Assembly: GCA_025267735.1 (NCBI GenBank)
Contig: CM046307.1
Span: 47,163,395 to 47,227,394 of the forward strand
From: Mactra quadrangularis
Lineage: Eukaryota; Mollusca; Bivalvia; Venerida; Mactridae
DNA: 64,000 nucleotides
Direction: 5' to 3'
Part shown: positions 12,029 through 23,820 of the stretch, piece by piece
Numbering within the stretch: the first letter of the stretch is position 1
Layout: the number at the start of each line of letters is the position of its first letter
The notes under the pieces: generated by a model
What the model was told of the DNA's origin: nothing
What the model saw: only the letters and a program-made list of their open reading frames with translations
Database searches by the model: none
Made by a program: the position numbers and the translations under genes

Positions 12029-12134
12029 TGGAACAAAACATTCTACTTTCAGCCATCTTAAGTCACTCATTTGAGATATTGTCATATCATACATTGACTC
12101 AGTCGATACTACTTACTTGTAACTTACTTAATCT

Positions 12135-12235
12135 TCTTCACTCCAGGTTGGAACATAGGGCCTCTACCACAGTCCTCCATCTGTTTCGGTCTGTTGCCCG
12201 GGCTTTGACCACTCCATACGACAAACAATGGTTTA
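12135..12235. repeat. Possible retroelement-derived fragment
   Basis: 'ggttggaacatagggcctc', 'taccacagtcctccatctg' and 'tttcggtctgttgcccggg' resemble, from memory, a repeat common downstream of invertebrate non-LTR elements. No second copy in the window to confirm it. Confidence 0.3.
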
Positions 12236-12439
12236 TTTACTAGTTTTAACCCCATGATGTTCAAATATCGTTTGGTTCTTTTTGTTCAATTATCAAGTTA
12301 ATCTTCAGTTCTATTTTTCATTCTGAATTTAAACTGTTTTGTTTATAATCTGTTCTTTTCTAATCTGTTCCTTTCTGTAGTGGTCATTAGACTCATTCGG
12401 CAGATGAATGTCCAACCACAGACATAAAGTGGTGGTTTA

Positions 12440-12612
12440 GTAAAGTTCAAATATTAGGACCGTCAAAAGCAATGGTCTTATAGTGGAACTGTCTTAATAC
12501 AGAAAGCCTATATGTTTATAAAAACAAGAATTTGGGGCTCAAAAATGTCAAAAATCGCTTATTTTTTGCAGAAACCAAGGTGGTTATTATAGCGGTACTT
12601 CATTGTATAAGG
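12440..12612 (+). repeat. Interspersed repeat family R3, copy 2
   Basis: 'attaggaccgtcaaaagcaa', 'tggtcttatagtggaactg', 'tggggctcaaaaat' and 'accaaggtggttattatag' with 'cggtacttcattgta' align in order with the copies near 1.2, 29.7 and 37.7 kb. Confidence 0.6.
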
Positions 12613-13494
12613 AGTTTCCTAGATAAAACAAACAGTTCAATCGTTCACCAGTTTGAAATTCCAAAGTTCTATAAGAAGTCAAAGAAATTGTCATGCTTTT
12701 CTTCTTTGTAAAAGCTTAAACATCCCCTTAAAGAATGCACACCAAGTACAGTTTAAATGTGTTATTTATTACCGTAAATTTCAAAATAATTTGAATATCA
12801 CAATAATTATGTTCTCAAGTCTTTTACAGCAAAACTTTAGTGTTCATATAACGTGTATACTAGGCAACCTTGCTAACTTCAAATATATGTAATTTACATA
12901 CAAACAAATATTGTGAAATTATCGTGAATAATTTATCAGGTCCTTAGAATATTACTTGGCTTATATCACCTTACTTGAACTAATTACGTGCGGAGACAAT
13001 TTGCAACTCCATTTTGGTATGTTCTATTTTAAGTACGTATGAGGTTGGAACCACATCGGACGCCGTGTAGAAAATTTTGTTAAAATTCTATAAGACAAAA
13101 CTATGATTTAACAAGGTGCTTGTATTACATTGTTTAAATGAACGGAAGTTTTGGAATTGTGAGGCCCATGGAACGTCTGAGATGTTTGAGGTTTGGGTGG
13201 GAGGGATTATTCTTCTAATCGCTTAATGTTAGAATTATAATAAACGCTGGTTATAAAGTTAAACAAATAATAACTGTAATAATTACGAAAACAAGTTAGA
13301 ATAGTGGTTATAATTGGTACATAGAAGTTTGTGTTAGACATTGGCATCACGTGACGTAAACATGGAAACCATTGAACAGTTTTATAGCGTGTATTCCAAT
13401 TATAACTTTGATGTTAAATGCATAGATGGGTCTTTAAAACCGACTTGATAGGCTAGACGTAGAGAGAGAGGTTTCGGGATCGATCCCCAAGTCT
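12613..13494. other. AT-rich non-coding stretch
   Basis: No gene supported. A weak SINE-head-like stretch precedes 13495 (gggatcgatcccc near 13478). Confidence 0.5.
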
Positions 13495-13664
13495 GAGCCA
13501 GACAGACTTTTGGCGAATTTGGCTGATAATTGCCGACGGCACAAAGCTAAAGCTGTCCGAGCTAGACCGACTGTTGACGAATTTGGCTAATGATTACCAA
13601 CTGCACATAGCTAAGCTGTCCGAGACTGTTTCTTGATTTGACCGAAACTTTCTTACCGACACAT
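13495..13664. repeat. Degenerate tandem repeat, period about 64
   Basis: 'gacagacttttggcgaattt' (13501) recurs as 'gaccgactgttgacgaattt' (13565). 'ggctgataattgccgacggc' recurs as 'ggctaatgattaccaactgc', and 'aagctgtccgag' closes both units. A third decayed unit follows from 13622. Confidence 0.75.
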
Positions 13665-14067
13665 TAAATATTTTTAGCGTTCCAAAGTTTGTCAACGAAT
13701 AAAGTCATACGCGACCATCATCCTCAAACTTGCCGTTTATGTTAAGTACCCAAAGGTCCATTTTAAGAGGTCAAATTTCAATGCTATATTCAATCATTCG
13801 ACATTCTATCGTCATTTTTTTTCATAAAATGTTCAAATTCCGTGTCTATAATGTCCCTGGGGAATAAGAAATGTTAGATTTGAATGTATATTCATAAACT
13901 GTGCTAGAATATTGATTCATACATGAAGTCATATTGAAACAATTGAATTATGAATGTATTAAAAATGTAGACTAAATATAAACAATGATATTGTCTGAAT
14001 AAATATTTGGTATATTCGTTTTTTATGGATTTTGACTTTGAAAGAACTTCAGTTTGAGAAACTGTGT

Positions 14068-14095
14068 CACGTGACTGTCACGTGGTTGTCACGTG
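14068..14095. promoter_or_regulatory. Three CACGTG E-boxes at exact 11-bp spacing
   Basis: CACGTG occurs at 14068-14073, 14079-14084 and 14090-14095, each within GTCACGTG. The regular spacing is close to one helical turn, so bHLH-zip (Myc/USF/HIF-type) dimers would sit on one face. No gene is visible nearby, so function is unproven. Confidence 0.45.
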
Positions 14096-14489
14096 ACTGA
14101 AGACAGTAGATTATAGTTCATTGTGTACTACATGTAACTTGTATTCACTTATCAATGTTTTACTTGCAGCGTTCCTTTATTTAATAGATTTTATGCAGTT
14201 AGCAGAAGTAGGCGGGGCCAAGTAGTTCTATGACAGAAAAATGGAGAAGATATGGTAATAAATTAAAGTTCTTAATGTTTCACTCATAAATAAGCTTAAA
14301 TAATAATAAATATATAATTAATACAGATCTTAATGATTTGATCTGTACATTCCCTGTATGTCTGAGTTAAGCAGATAACAAAAAGATAGTTTAGTTTATA
14401 CTAATTTATGTTAGCTTAAAGTGAATTAAGGTCTTTCAACTTAGATTTATCACTCTCGAGTTCGTTTCCTGTGCAGCATATTATCAAAA

Positions 14490-14582
14490 CTCTTACGACA
14501 ATTTGACAGTACAATATAGAAGGATTTACGACTAAAATTAGTCGTAAGACGCTTGCTACGGGCCCCTGGTTCCCTTGTACTA
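14490..14582. repeat. Repeat fragment with a short TTACGACTA palindrome
   Basis: 'ttacgacta' and 'tagtcgtaa' flank a 4-base centre at 14526-14547, next to 'gacgcttgctacgggcccc'. The GGGCCCGTAGCAAGC-type edge resembles short invertebrate repeats. The 111-codon minus frame across it starts at TTG and is not supported as a gene. Confidence 0.4.
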
Positions 14583-14809
14583 AGCCAGCGCGATACATAA
14601 TTTGGCTCAAGTAAAAAAAGAAATATATTCTGGGTGGGTGTGATCTGAACCAACGTGGAGTTGGCTGTAAGTGACATTGGGTATCAAACATGTATGGTGA
14701 CAAACCATATACTACCATCCAATAGTTTGAGATGCTTGCGTCTACCAACAATCGTAATATTAAGATATACTAAGGTCTCAACCACAGGTAAATGTTAAGA
14801 ACATCCATT

Positions 14810-15275
14810 CGAGAGGCCACTTACAGCATTGAAATAAATATTACAATAATATCGTGTAATACGACTGTAGCAGATTAACTTCAGTTTGACACAAAGACGT
14901 GTGAACTCAACTGACCAGCTCTCAAAACAAAACATAAATCAGGCTAGAAACAAAATTCCACGAGACGCAAGGCCCCCTACAACATTGTAATTAAGTACTA
15001 TAGTAGAATTGTTTAAATCAGACTGTTGAATCGGTTAATTGGCAATGAGTGCGAAACTTCTTTTAATACAAGGACCTGTGCTCTCAACTGAATTTCTCTA
15101 AGTTCAAAATATATCAGACGAAAACACAATACCACTTGACGATAGGCCACTTACAGTAGAACTGTAGAATTGTATAACTGACTACAGCAGAGGACATTTA
15201 TTCGATACAGTTGCCTGTGCTTTCAGCTGACCACATCAAAGTTCAAATTAAATCAGACGCAAAACAATATCACGT
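14810..15275. repeat. Degenerate tandem repeat, three units, period about 130-175
   Basis: Units contain '(a/t)aggccacttacag' or its variant at 14812, 14970 and 15145. Each is followed by 'gacgtgtgaactcaactgacc', 'acctgtgctctcaactgaa' or 'gcctgtgctttcagctgacc', and then by 'aaatcagacg' variants. Divergence between units is high. Confidence 0.65.
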
Positions 15276-16218
15276 GATTTTTAATCATCAAATACATTAA
15301 TTAATGATTTTACTAATTCCTTGATAAACAACATTAATGAGTTAGAGTTGTTGTTTTTTATTTGTTGTGTTGTTTTTATTGATCCATGACGTTTAGTATA
15401 AAATAACAATCAACGCCATTTGAATACTTAGTGACAAAATTATTTAATTATTTGAAGCCACGTAAGTGTTGCCATGGTTACAAGATGTCGTGGCGTAAAC
15501 ACCAGTAGACAGAGTACAAATGTTGTGATGTTTTGATTAAAAATGGCGAGTTTAATTAAAAGTTCATTTAAGGGATAAAGTTATTGGCAAATATTAAACT
15601 AATTCCTGCACATTTTATTATTTTCATTTTTATGAATATATAAATTCAAATAATATATATAAAAATGAGATTTTTATGAATTTAAATATCGCTGTTTGTA
15701 TACGACGGACAAAAAACTGCGACTTTATTAAACGCCTGGAATTAAAATCACCGCTCCCAAAGGGTAATAAAATTACAAATTAAATTTCAAAATTTTTATG
15801 AAGTCAATGAAAAATACGTTAAAACTGCCCACGTTTGATGTTTAATAATTTTACTTTTTATATAGGGTGGTACGAAATTTATGTAAATTCACATATATTA
15901 AAACCTGACATTGAGTTATATTTCATTTTGCATACATTGAAAAAAGTTTAAAAGAAAACTTTTAAGTTTATATGTTTACCATATTTTGAATGAAAATATC
16001 ATAAATGTCATAAAGGGGGATATTTTCATGGTTAAGTAAACACGTCATCTTTGATAGTCATTTATAAATTTGATAAAGTAACAATTTTTATCACACACAA
16101 ATAAAAAGTCATAAAAATTCGAAAAATTTGAAAATTTTAGATGATTTGAGACTGTAAGTTTATAATTTCGAAAAAATAACCAACAAAAGTGAAATGATTA
16201 CGATTATGTTACTTGGAT
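15276..16218. other. Very AT-rich non-coding stretch
   Basis: A/T homopolymer-like DNA without a coding frame or a clear repeat. Confidence 0.55.
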
Positions 16219-16578
16219 ATGGTGGCTGATTTACGCCATGTCGTATTTTCGTTTGTTCGCCGCGAAGATTAGAAAATACGAAAAAAACGAAGATACGACA
16301 AATTCACAGATTGTCGTATCTTCGTATTTTCGTTTTTTTTCTAATCTTTGCGGCGAAGAAACGAATACACGACAGAATAAATGCGACAATACGTCTGATA
16401 AAATGTTTTGTGTTTTCGCCTTACATCTGTCGCATCTTCGTTGTTTCGTCTCTCGCCACAAAGATTAGAAAAAACGAAGGCACGACAAAGTCACAGTTTG
16501 TCGTATCTTCGCATTTTCGTTTTTCTAATATCTGCGGCGTAGAAACGAAAATACGACATGGCGTAAATCAGCCACCAT
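16219..16578. mobile_element. Palindromic MITE built of two consecutive hairpins inside long terminal inverted repeats
   Basis: Termini are 'atggtggctgatttacgcca' and 'tgtcgtattttcgttt' on both ends in inverse orientation, matching over roughly 55 bases. Inside, 16238-16375 and 16428-16560 are each an inverted repeat. Their arms are built from GTCGTAT(C/T)TTCG-type and GATTAGAAAA-type words around a 'caaa.tcacag.ttg' loop. Open frames on both strands here (76-91 codons) are an effect of the palindrome. Confidence 0.85.
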
Positions 16579-17256
16579 ACATATAACGTTACAATGAATA
16601 GAAACACAATACAGTAAAGTTCCACAATTAGGATTTTCTAAGTCGATGTTCTTAATAGCAGAAATGATTTTAATACAAAAACATTATTCTTCTTTTGGGC
16701 TTGAATTTGAGATAACTAAGGTGGTATTTGTAATGGAATTTTACGTGTATGCTACGTTCAAAATCTCAGAATTCAATATTTGTGATAACTCATTCAAAAC
16801 ATTTATTTTACCAGCGGTCGATTTAGAAATGATTTTAGTCAGAGTAGGCTGTTTATATCATTGAAACAGGATTGCCAATGCAAGAGGTTTGAACCCATGC
16901 TTGATACTTCTTAAAAATTTAGTTTCTGGACCAGCACCAAGGGGCAATAAAGGTATAGCAGGCGAACTGGCATCCTGTGACTTGAAGTTGACAATCAACT
17001 GCTGGAGGTTTTATTTGATAAATTCTAATGTGTTACTATTAGACCATAAAGTGAAAGTAGTATCAGGAATTGCTTTAAAACATTTTGTAAGTGTTTTGTC
17101 CATTCATCTATTGTTTATGATTATATCTAATGTTGTATGTATTTGTTATAAACGTATGTTTGTTATGAAATGTGCGGTCTCAGCCATGATTATTGTGAAT
17201 GGCCGAATGGGTATGTAATGCCGTTTGTTGCCAAATAAAAGATGTATGTAACATTA

Positions 17257-17336
17257 TGTTTTGTTTTGTTCTATTCTATTATGTTCTGTTCTTTTCTGTT
17301 CTGGTCTATTCTTTTCTTTTCTGTTCTGTTCTGTTG
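17257..17336. repeat. Degenerate (GTTCT)n array
   Basis: GTTCT units mixed with GTTTT, ATTCT and TTTCT variants. The array is older or less homogenised than that at 9598. Confidence 0.85.
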
Positions 17337-19802
17337 TCTTCTCTTGCGATGCATCAATTCGATGAACATATCTCATGTGATATGAGACGCCGTATACATA
17401 TATTTGAGGGCATACATGTACTAAATACGATCTATTATTCACTTACTGTTCCTGGGACATTCACGCAAATATATAAGACGATGTCATCTCATTTGATCAT
17501 ATTCAACGTCAAGCAAGCAGACGACACACAAAGATGGTTAAAGTCAATCTAGTTTGGTTCCGCCAATAACTGTCCGTAGATAGATGTTATAAACACAATT
17601 TTATCATTAAACAATGACTGCGGACATTCGATATTCGAGAACATTCGGTTTTTATTGTTAAACCTATGAATTTTGAATTCAGAATGCCAGTGAACAATCA
17701 CATTTTTTGTCTGGACATATTAAGTGGATTTTTTGTTTGTTTGTTTTATCGTCTGCTTTCAAAAAAGCAAGATATTATAGTTAGCACGTACATAGTTCCA
17801 TCACGTGAACGTCTACCATGGTAGCTGGTTCTAAGTCAGTCTAAAGTTCTCAGCACTTGTAAACAATGTTATAAATTTCAAGTTTTTTTACCCTGCTCAC
17901 GAAATACTCACATTATTTTGAAAACAAATCAATATGAATAATATGATTATGGTTATGTAAGACCTTTTTTAAGTCATGTGATTCTCCTAAGGCTAGTGTT
18001 CGTCGACACCCATATTTGTGTCCATTTCACAAAATATATGTCGCTTTTATTTAAAGAAAATGGTGCTGCTCCTTAAAAAGCGCTTCCATATTGACAAGAG
18101 TGGACAGCCAAAACCGTATACATAATGAACGATATTCATGATTTTTTTGCCAAACTAATATGAATTGACCATAGTTAACGGATATACAGGTCATCCACGT
18201 TAACATTGCATACATAAACACAACCAGTTTCAATACACATCAATATTTAGGGGTAAATTGTTTTAACAGTGTTTATAGTTTACTTTGTTTACGCTTAATT
18301 TATAAACATATCATTATATGAAATTTACAATGTGCATACACACTATTCAAAATAAATGTTACATATGAAATGGTCTGTTTGAATCAGTAAAATGCTATTC
18401 ATGCATTAGCTTATTCACCTATTTAGAGGGCAATTCTATTATTTAAAGTACAAAAACATGCATGACTTAGAATACGACCTGTACACGCGCTTTATTTATA
18501 TTTATAAGCGGGAAACTACTTGAAAATGCATTGAGACATCATCCGTACAAACAAAACAATACGAGAGGATTTAATCTGGACATTCAACAAATTAGTTTTT
18601 CTATTGTTAAGACGTACATAAACCAATAATTTGTTTTAAGCCGAGTACCAGCCGCACGTGTCATAGGAAAACCGATTTCCGCTTCCTCAATCATCAGAAT
18701 CATCCGGGCGCTTATCGTCAGAGTGATTAGAAAAAAACTAATTTGTTTTTGTAAACACATAACTGACCGCGGCAAAAATGAGATAGTGGGTTTTAAAACA
18801 ACATTTCAAAGTTAATACTTGTAATGAATGACAAAATTAATCACGAAGCCCTATGAATTATTAATGTCCACTGTTACTATAAATATTCGTCTGGTGAAAC
18901 GTTTTCGTGTTTTCTAAAATTGAAGAGTTCCAGTGACCAGTGGATTTACAAAGAAGCAATCGATACTAAAATCACGCCACTATTCATTTTCGTCCACAGT
19001 CTAAGAATATTTTTATCAAGTTCGTTATTGTATTGTCTGCGATGTATGTGAAATTTGTCGATTCGAATGAAAACCGAAAAATATAGCTGCGTGTGGTCGG
19101 TAAAATAATTTTAACAAAATATAAAATGAAAAATGTATGTACAAAGTCTATAAAATATATTTATATGCATGGCCTATCGACGGTAACGATTTGTTTAACG
19201 TACCAGACAAGACCGTACCGGAAGAACTGAACTTTAGCCATGTGGTGCGTTTCCTGTCTACTCCCACAATGGAAATTTCAAATGGCAGAAACAGTTTTTA
19301 AAACAAGAGTATGTCAAAAATGAGGCTGGACGCGATTTTCAGTTTATAGAGTGAGTGAATTAATTGCGAATATAGATATGTGTTAATTTAACACAATGAA
19401 ATGTGTGTTTCCGTAAAAGAACATAATTCATTTTATGCAATCACGTTTGTCAAAAAGCCGAGAAGCGTCATTTTGTATTGTAAATGTTTCGTTGAAATCA
19501 GACACAAATGGTCGGGTATAAGGTCAAATTGATATCATTATTAATTGACTTGCTATGTACTTAACCGTACCTAATTAAACCAACAACTCAATAACATAAT
19601 GATTGCACACTTACGGTAACTAGATGCAGGAATGAAAAGAGGTTATACAGCTGTTTATTGGTAAAACATCGAAGAACCTATCTGACTATTTGGGTCGGGC
19701 TCAGCTAGAGCAAAGACCATATAATCCATTGCAAAGTGAATACGAAAATTTACCTATACATCAACCAAGATGGAGGTTTTTGTTGATAAGAAAGGAACCG
19801 AG
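17337..19802. other. AT-rich non-coding stretch
   Basis: No repeat or gene recognised; short frames only. Confidence 0.55.
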
Positions 19803-19950
19803 TTGTCTGAAGAGCTAGATGTAGGACGCTCGCTTACGGATCGAGAGGTCACGGGTTCACAACCCACAAGGGGCTCTGCTGATTTCCTGAAGCAAGACAT
19901 TGATTAACCTGCAATTGTGTCGCCTGTGAGGGTAGAATAAATCTCTTGTA
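19803..19950 (+). mobile_element. SINE family B copy, 5' part
   Basis: 'gatgtaggacgctcgcttac', 'ggatcgagaggtcacgggtt', 'cacaaggggctctgctgatt' and 'cctgaagcaagacatt' parallel the complete copy at 37797. The A-box-like and B-box-like parts mark tRNA ancestry. Confidence 0.65.
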
Positions 19951-20724
19951 CCAATATGTCGTCTGCACTAAGCGGAAAAAAAGGTTTCAAAAGGGAGATG
20001 GGTAGGTAGATGTCAGTAGCCCGATGACTATAGGCGTTATATTGCTGTATTAGTGGTGAACGTGCATAAGAATGGAAATAAGATTATACGGTCAGCTATT
20101 TCATCTGATTTAAGAGTCAAATTTTAAAAGGGTGATATATATATAACCCATTTAAGAGTGTTTTTTAAGAATTGTCAGATTAAAAACTGACCGCAAATAA
20201 ACATTATTTTTACTTAAACAAAAAACAGTAAGTACATAAAACCGCTCTTAATAAAAAGCTCGTGAAAAGAAAAGAAAAAAATGCGACAACTCATGATTTA
20301 CCATAAAAAAATGTATGGTGAAGATACATGAACAAATTTTACATAAAAAATGCTTATTCACACTTGGCCAACACGGCTATATATCGTATAGGAGGAAGAT
20401 TAGTTGATGAATGTACCATATCATTTACTGTACCACTGTTCTACTGGCCTCGTTTATCTTTTAAACATTTAAATTAACACTGACACTAAATATCTCCTTA
20501 AATCAAATAAATTTAAATTCCTCTGATGTCATATATATTTTATATAGTTATTTTTGTGACTGACCTGAGTAAGTCATTAAGATTTTGTCATTTCTTTCTC
20601 GAGTTGTTAACTAACCATATCTGAACACCTGCCAAAATCATGTGTACAGGCAAACTATGAACTTTTGTTTTATTTCTTAAAAAGTACTTAAAAATACAGT
20701 ACGCCTCCACAGCCAGACAAGATA

Positions 20725-20960
20725 CCAATCGAGCAATTCTGAACTCGATCCAAATAAATCTCTGATTTCAGGTGACGGTAATAGCGTACTTACGGTTTCT
20801 GCCAAGCCTCTCAAATTCGAGCCATTCTGAACTCAATTCAAAACAAGCTATATTCTCAGACCCCAGGTTACGAAAAAGCCGAGTTCTTACGATTATAATT
20901 GAGACTCTCAAAATCGGAACATTCTGAAACCCCATCTTCGCAGATAACGAAACTACCCGA
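20725..20960. repeat. Degenerate tandem repeat, three units of about 88-97 bp
   Basis: 'cgagcaattctgaactc' (20730), 'cgagccattctgaactc' (20818) and 'cggaacattctgaaac' (20915) mark equivalent positions. 'ggt(g/t)acg' and 'cttac' words recur between them. The 86-codon minus frame across this is a by-product. Confidence 0.6.
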
Positions 20961-21159
20961 TATGTTAAGATTTCAGTCGGTCCTGTATACTGAGTGTTTT
21001 TCTCCATAGCAGGCAATGCGTGAGTCAAACATTACAAAAATCATTAAATATTAAGACCATTGAGTCATAAGCTTTTCTAAATAGGAAAAGCTACTTTCTG
21101 ACCATGTATGTAAAATAGCGATGTGCTTGTACGAATTTTTGAACGCGTTATTGTCTGTT

Positions 21160-21425
21160 TTCAAGAACCTGGTAGCGCGCCGGTATTTCGAATCTAGTGT
21201 CCTGAACGGGTAATGGTTCAATTTCCTTCCAGGCGGTTATTCCCTTCCATTGGCATTTGACTGTAATGTCAATAAGGTGTAATTTTTCTCTATTAATACT
21301 GTATATGGAGAAGTTATCGGCTTTGTGGAAGTGTATGTGAGTTCGGGAATAGTAGGTATAAGGTGCGCTTACCGTCGTAAATGACTTAAATTGTGTTGAC
21401 ATGGCGTTAAACCCAGTAAATATAA
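21160..21425 (+). mobile_element. SINE family A copy, diverged
   Basis: Head 'cctggtagcgcgccggtat' and 'aatggttcaatttcc' resemble A and B boxes. Tail 'ttgtgttgacatggcgttaa' 'acccagtaa' matches the family A 3' end. Confidence 0.55.
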
Positions 21426-22075
21426 AAACTGGGTCAAAATGGTGTTTTTAGAGACCATCAGGGAAAAGACGAGACAATTAACTCCCAGCAAAGACAGTGT
21501 TGACGTTGTTTTACATTACACGAACATTTATCTTGCTTCTAATGGGCAACGTTTGTGGTACCGTTACCAACGATTGCAGTAAACCATGCCAACCTTTCAA
21601 TGTATCTAAAACCACCCTCACAGATGTCTCGTCTTAAAGAACGTCATTTAGCGTTTCCGCTTCTTTTACCAGTCATTGTTCTTCATCGTATAATCAATAA
21701 TTTTCTTTCATAAAAAGCACGTGCATGTTTTCCCAAGAATATAAAAAGTGCAGCTACCCTGTTGCACTCTGGAAAGTCTATTTAAACCAATCAGAACTGA
21801 AAATTGATAAACTTGTTACAATTTATTGTGAATTTACTTTCTATTTGAAACATAATTACTCTGTGTGCTTCTTAAAGATGAAAGAACGTGATTGAATTAT
21901 TTCATAAATTGGAAAATTTTCATGGCGTCAATAAAGTCAACTTTACGCGGGTCATAGATCATAAATGTTGTAGTTCGTAGCGCCAGTATCGTAGTGTTTG
22001 GAAGATTGCGGCTGGCACTGCAAGAAAATATGGTTTAAAATTATGAAATGAGTTACTTAGGTAAAGAGCGGTTAA

Positions 22076-22165
22076 AAGTCTGCTTCCATATACATATTCA
22101 GCCTACAGAAGTTTACAATTATGCACGATAACCCCTGATCATTGAAATCACTTTAAGACATGTTA
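22076..22165 (-). mobile_element. SINE family B 3' fragment
   Basis: 'gtctgcttccatatacatat' 'tcagcc', then 'gatcattgaaatcac', is the start of the same block found at 30467 (minus-oriented family B). Confidence 0.65.
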
Positions 22166-22339
22166 CTAGCAGTAAGTCTAAAGCTGCATCCTGTCCCTTC
22201 TAATGTCTTTTTGCCTTTTTCTTTTGATTTTATTGTCTCGCAAAAAAGAGTGTAGATATGGACAGGGACGGGGGAAGCAGAAAAAAGAAGCCATGGTACA
22301 TCAGTAAGATATAAGTTACAACCAGTCTACGAAATTAGG

Positions 22340-22475
22340 ATATAAAAGTGGTTGCCCGAACCGGTCAATTTAGCAGCTAGCACTATATCTTGTTTGTAGA
22401 AATTTGGTTGCCCAAAAGAAACTTTTGGTTGCCCGAACTAGAAATTGGTTTTCTCGGGCAACCGGACACCCACTA
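22340..22475. repeat. Palindromic repeat with GGTTGCCCGAAC words
   Basis: 'ggttgcccgaac' occurs twice directly (about 22351 and 22428), with a variant 'ggttgcccaaaag' between them. It occurs once inverted as 'tctcgggcaacc' (about 22455). Probable foldback MITE remnant. Confidence 0.5.
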
Positions 22476-22529
22476 ATTTCGTTGACTGGTTACAACAGAA
22501 ACATTTCTGACATGTACGGACAAAGTACT

Positions 22530-22632
22530 AGTACTGGTTATAGACAAGGGCCCAGAAAAGCTAGGTTAGGAGCGCTGCACGCCGTCATATAACATATCTA
22601 ATGTGTTGCTACGGCGTTCAACCCAACAGATT
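22530..22632 (+). mobile_element. SINE family A 3' fragment
   Basis: 'cgccgtcatataacatatct' 'aatgtgttgctacggcgtt' 'caacccaacag' matches the family A tail. Confidence 0.7.
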
Positions 22633-23560
22633 TCATGTTTTCGAATCCTCAATAATTTCACCAAACAATGTGGACTAATCATATTTTTCTTATATTATAT
22701 TTAAACTGGTCAACTTCAATATGGCTTTTGACCTTAATATAAAACTATTAAACTCTTAAAAAGTCATAAAATTTTGAAAATTTGAATTCCATAAACAAAA
22801 ATACAAGATAACAACATATTTAAAACTTTCGATTGATCATTTTAAATCGTTTAAACAAGGGACGTACATATTTGAATCTGACAGCTCGGCCATACATCTA
22901 AGTTCTCCTTGAATGGATAAGAGCAATAAATAAAATATACATGTGAATAGGTAAAATTTAAAACAATAGTATACATGAAGATTTTTTTCACGTTTTTTAT
23001 GAACTTTGACCGGTAAATAAAAGTTTGACTCGAGGGCAACTCTGTAATACTTTACATATTTTGTCATGTACACTTTGTTTTTAATGTTCATATTAAAGTA
23101 AGTAAAAAAGGTCACGTGATACATTAAATGTGAGCTTGTTACTTATTTTGAAGATTATTATGGTATGGACTATCTATTTTGACTCAGTGTGTAGTGACCA
23201 CAATTATATATAAAGTTTAAAGTTTGAGTAGATCCACTTTATAAAACAAACATCCTGTCAACTTCTTCATTGTTACTGAGTTGTATTTAGTCATTTTGGT
23301 TTTCGTTTTTAATTTTTATATGTATAGGGCTATCAGTCCAAGCAAATATATCTACTGTAATGTCAGACTCTATCAATCCTTAGGTACAGAATTCGCAAAT
23401 AGTTCCGGTAATATTAAATTCAAGCATATTTAGTCTGCTACGACACGCACAATACTTTCTCCTACAGATCGCCTAAAAACCGAACTATTTCCCGCGCGGA
23501 GCCAAGTGGGACGAGTTATTTACAAAGAGATGAATTGAAACATACACAAGTTTTTTTTTT
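22633..23560. other. AT-rich non-coding stretch
   Basis: Only short frames; a 95-codon minus frame has no recognisable domain. Confidence 0.5.
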
Positions 23561-23574
23561 GCTCTGTGAAAAAA

Positions 23575-23636
23575 GCCCCTCAGTGGAATTTAAACTCGGC
23601 ACCTTTTCTGTTCAAAACGCGTGCGCCATTTAACTA
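23575..23636 (-). repeat. Possible minus-oriented tRNA-like SINE head
   Basis: On the minus strand 'ttaaatggcgcacgcg' then 'ccgagtttaaattcc' has A/B-box-like spacing. It directly abuts the hairpin element at 23639. Confidence 0.3.
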
Positions 23637-23638
23637 CT

Positions 23639-23732
23639 TAATATATCGAGGGTTGCCCGCAAGACAGTAGTAAGTGCATTGCGTTATAAAGCGTGTTACT
23701 ACAGTCTTTCTGGCAACCCTTGATATAATTAT
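23639..23732. mobile_element. Hairpin element 'TATCGAGGGTTGCC', copy 1
   Basis: Left arm 'atatcgagggttgcccgc' 'aagacagtagtaag'; right arm inverse 'atatcaagggttgccag' 'aaagactgtagtaac'. About 26 of 29 arm bases pair, with a loop of about 20 bases containing 'ttgcgt'. The same element occurs at 52872-52961. Confidence 0.75.
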
Positions 23733-23820
23733 GAATGTGAAATGTCGGTGATAAGAAAACATCAGAATTTTTTTACCATTTTTTCTGATACTGCGTGGTC
23801 ACACCTAGTTTGTTGAAGAC

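Noticed and set aside
14416..14751. 111-codon minus frame
   Set aside because: Starts at TTG, crosses a palindromic repeat fragment, no recognisable domain.
16231..16586. Overlapping 76-91 codon frames on both strands
   Set aside because: Mirror-image frames produced by the double-hairpin palindrome.
17199..17552. 117-codon plus frame
   Set aside because: Runs through a degenerate (GTTCT)n array; repeat translation.
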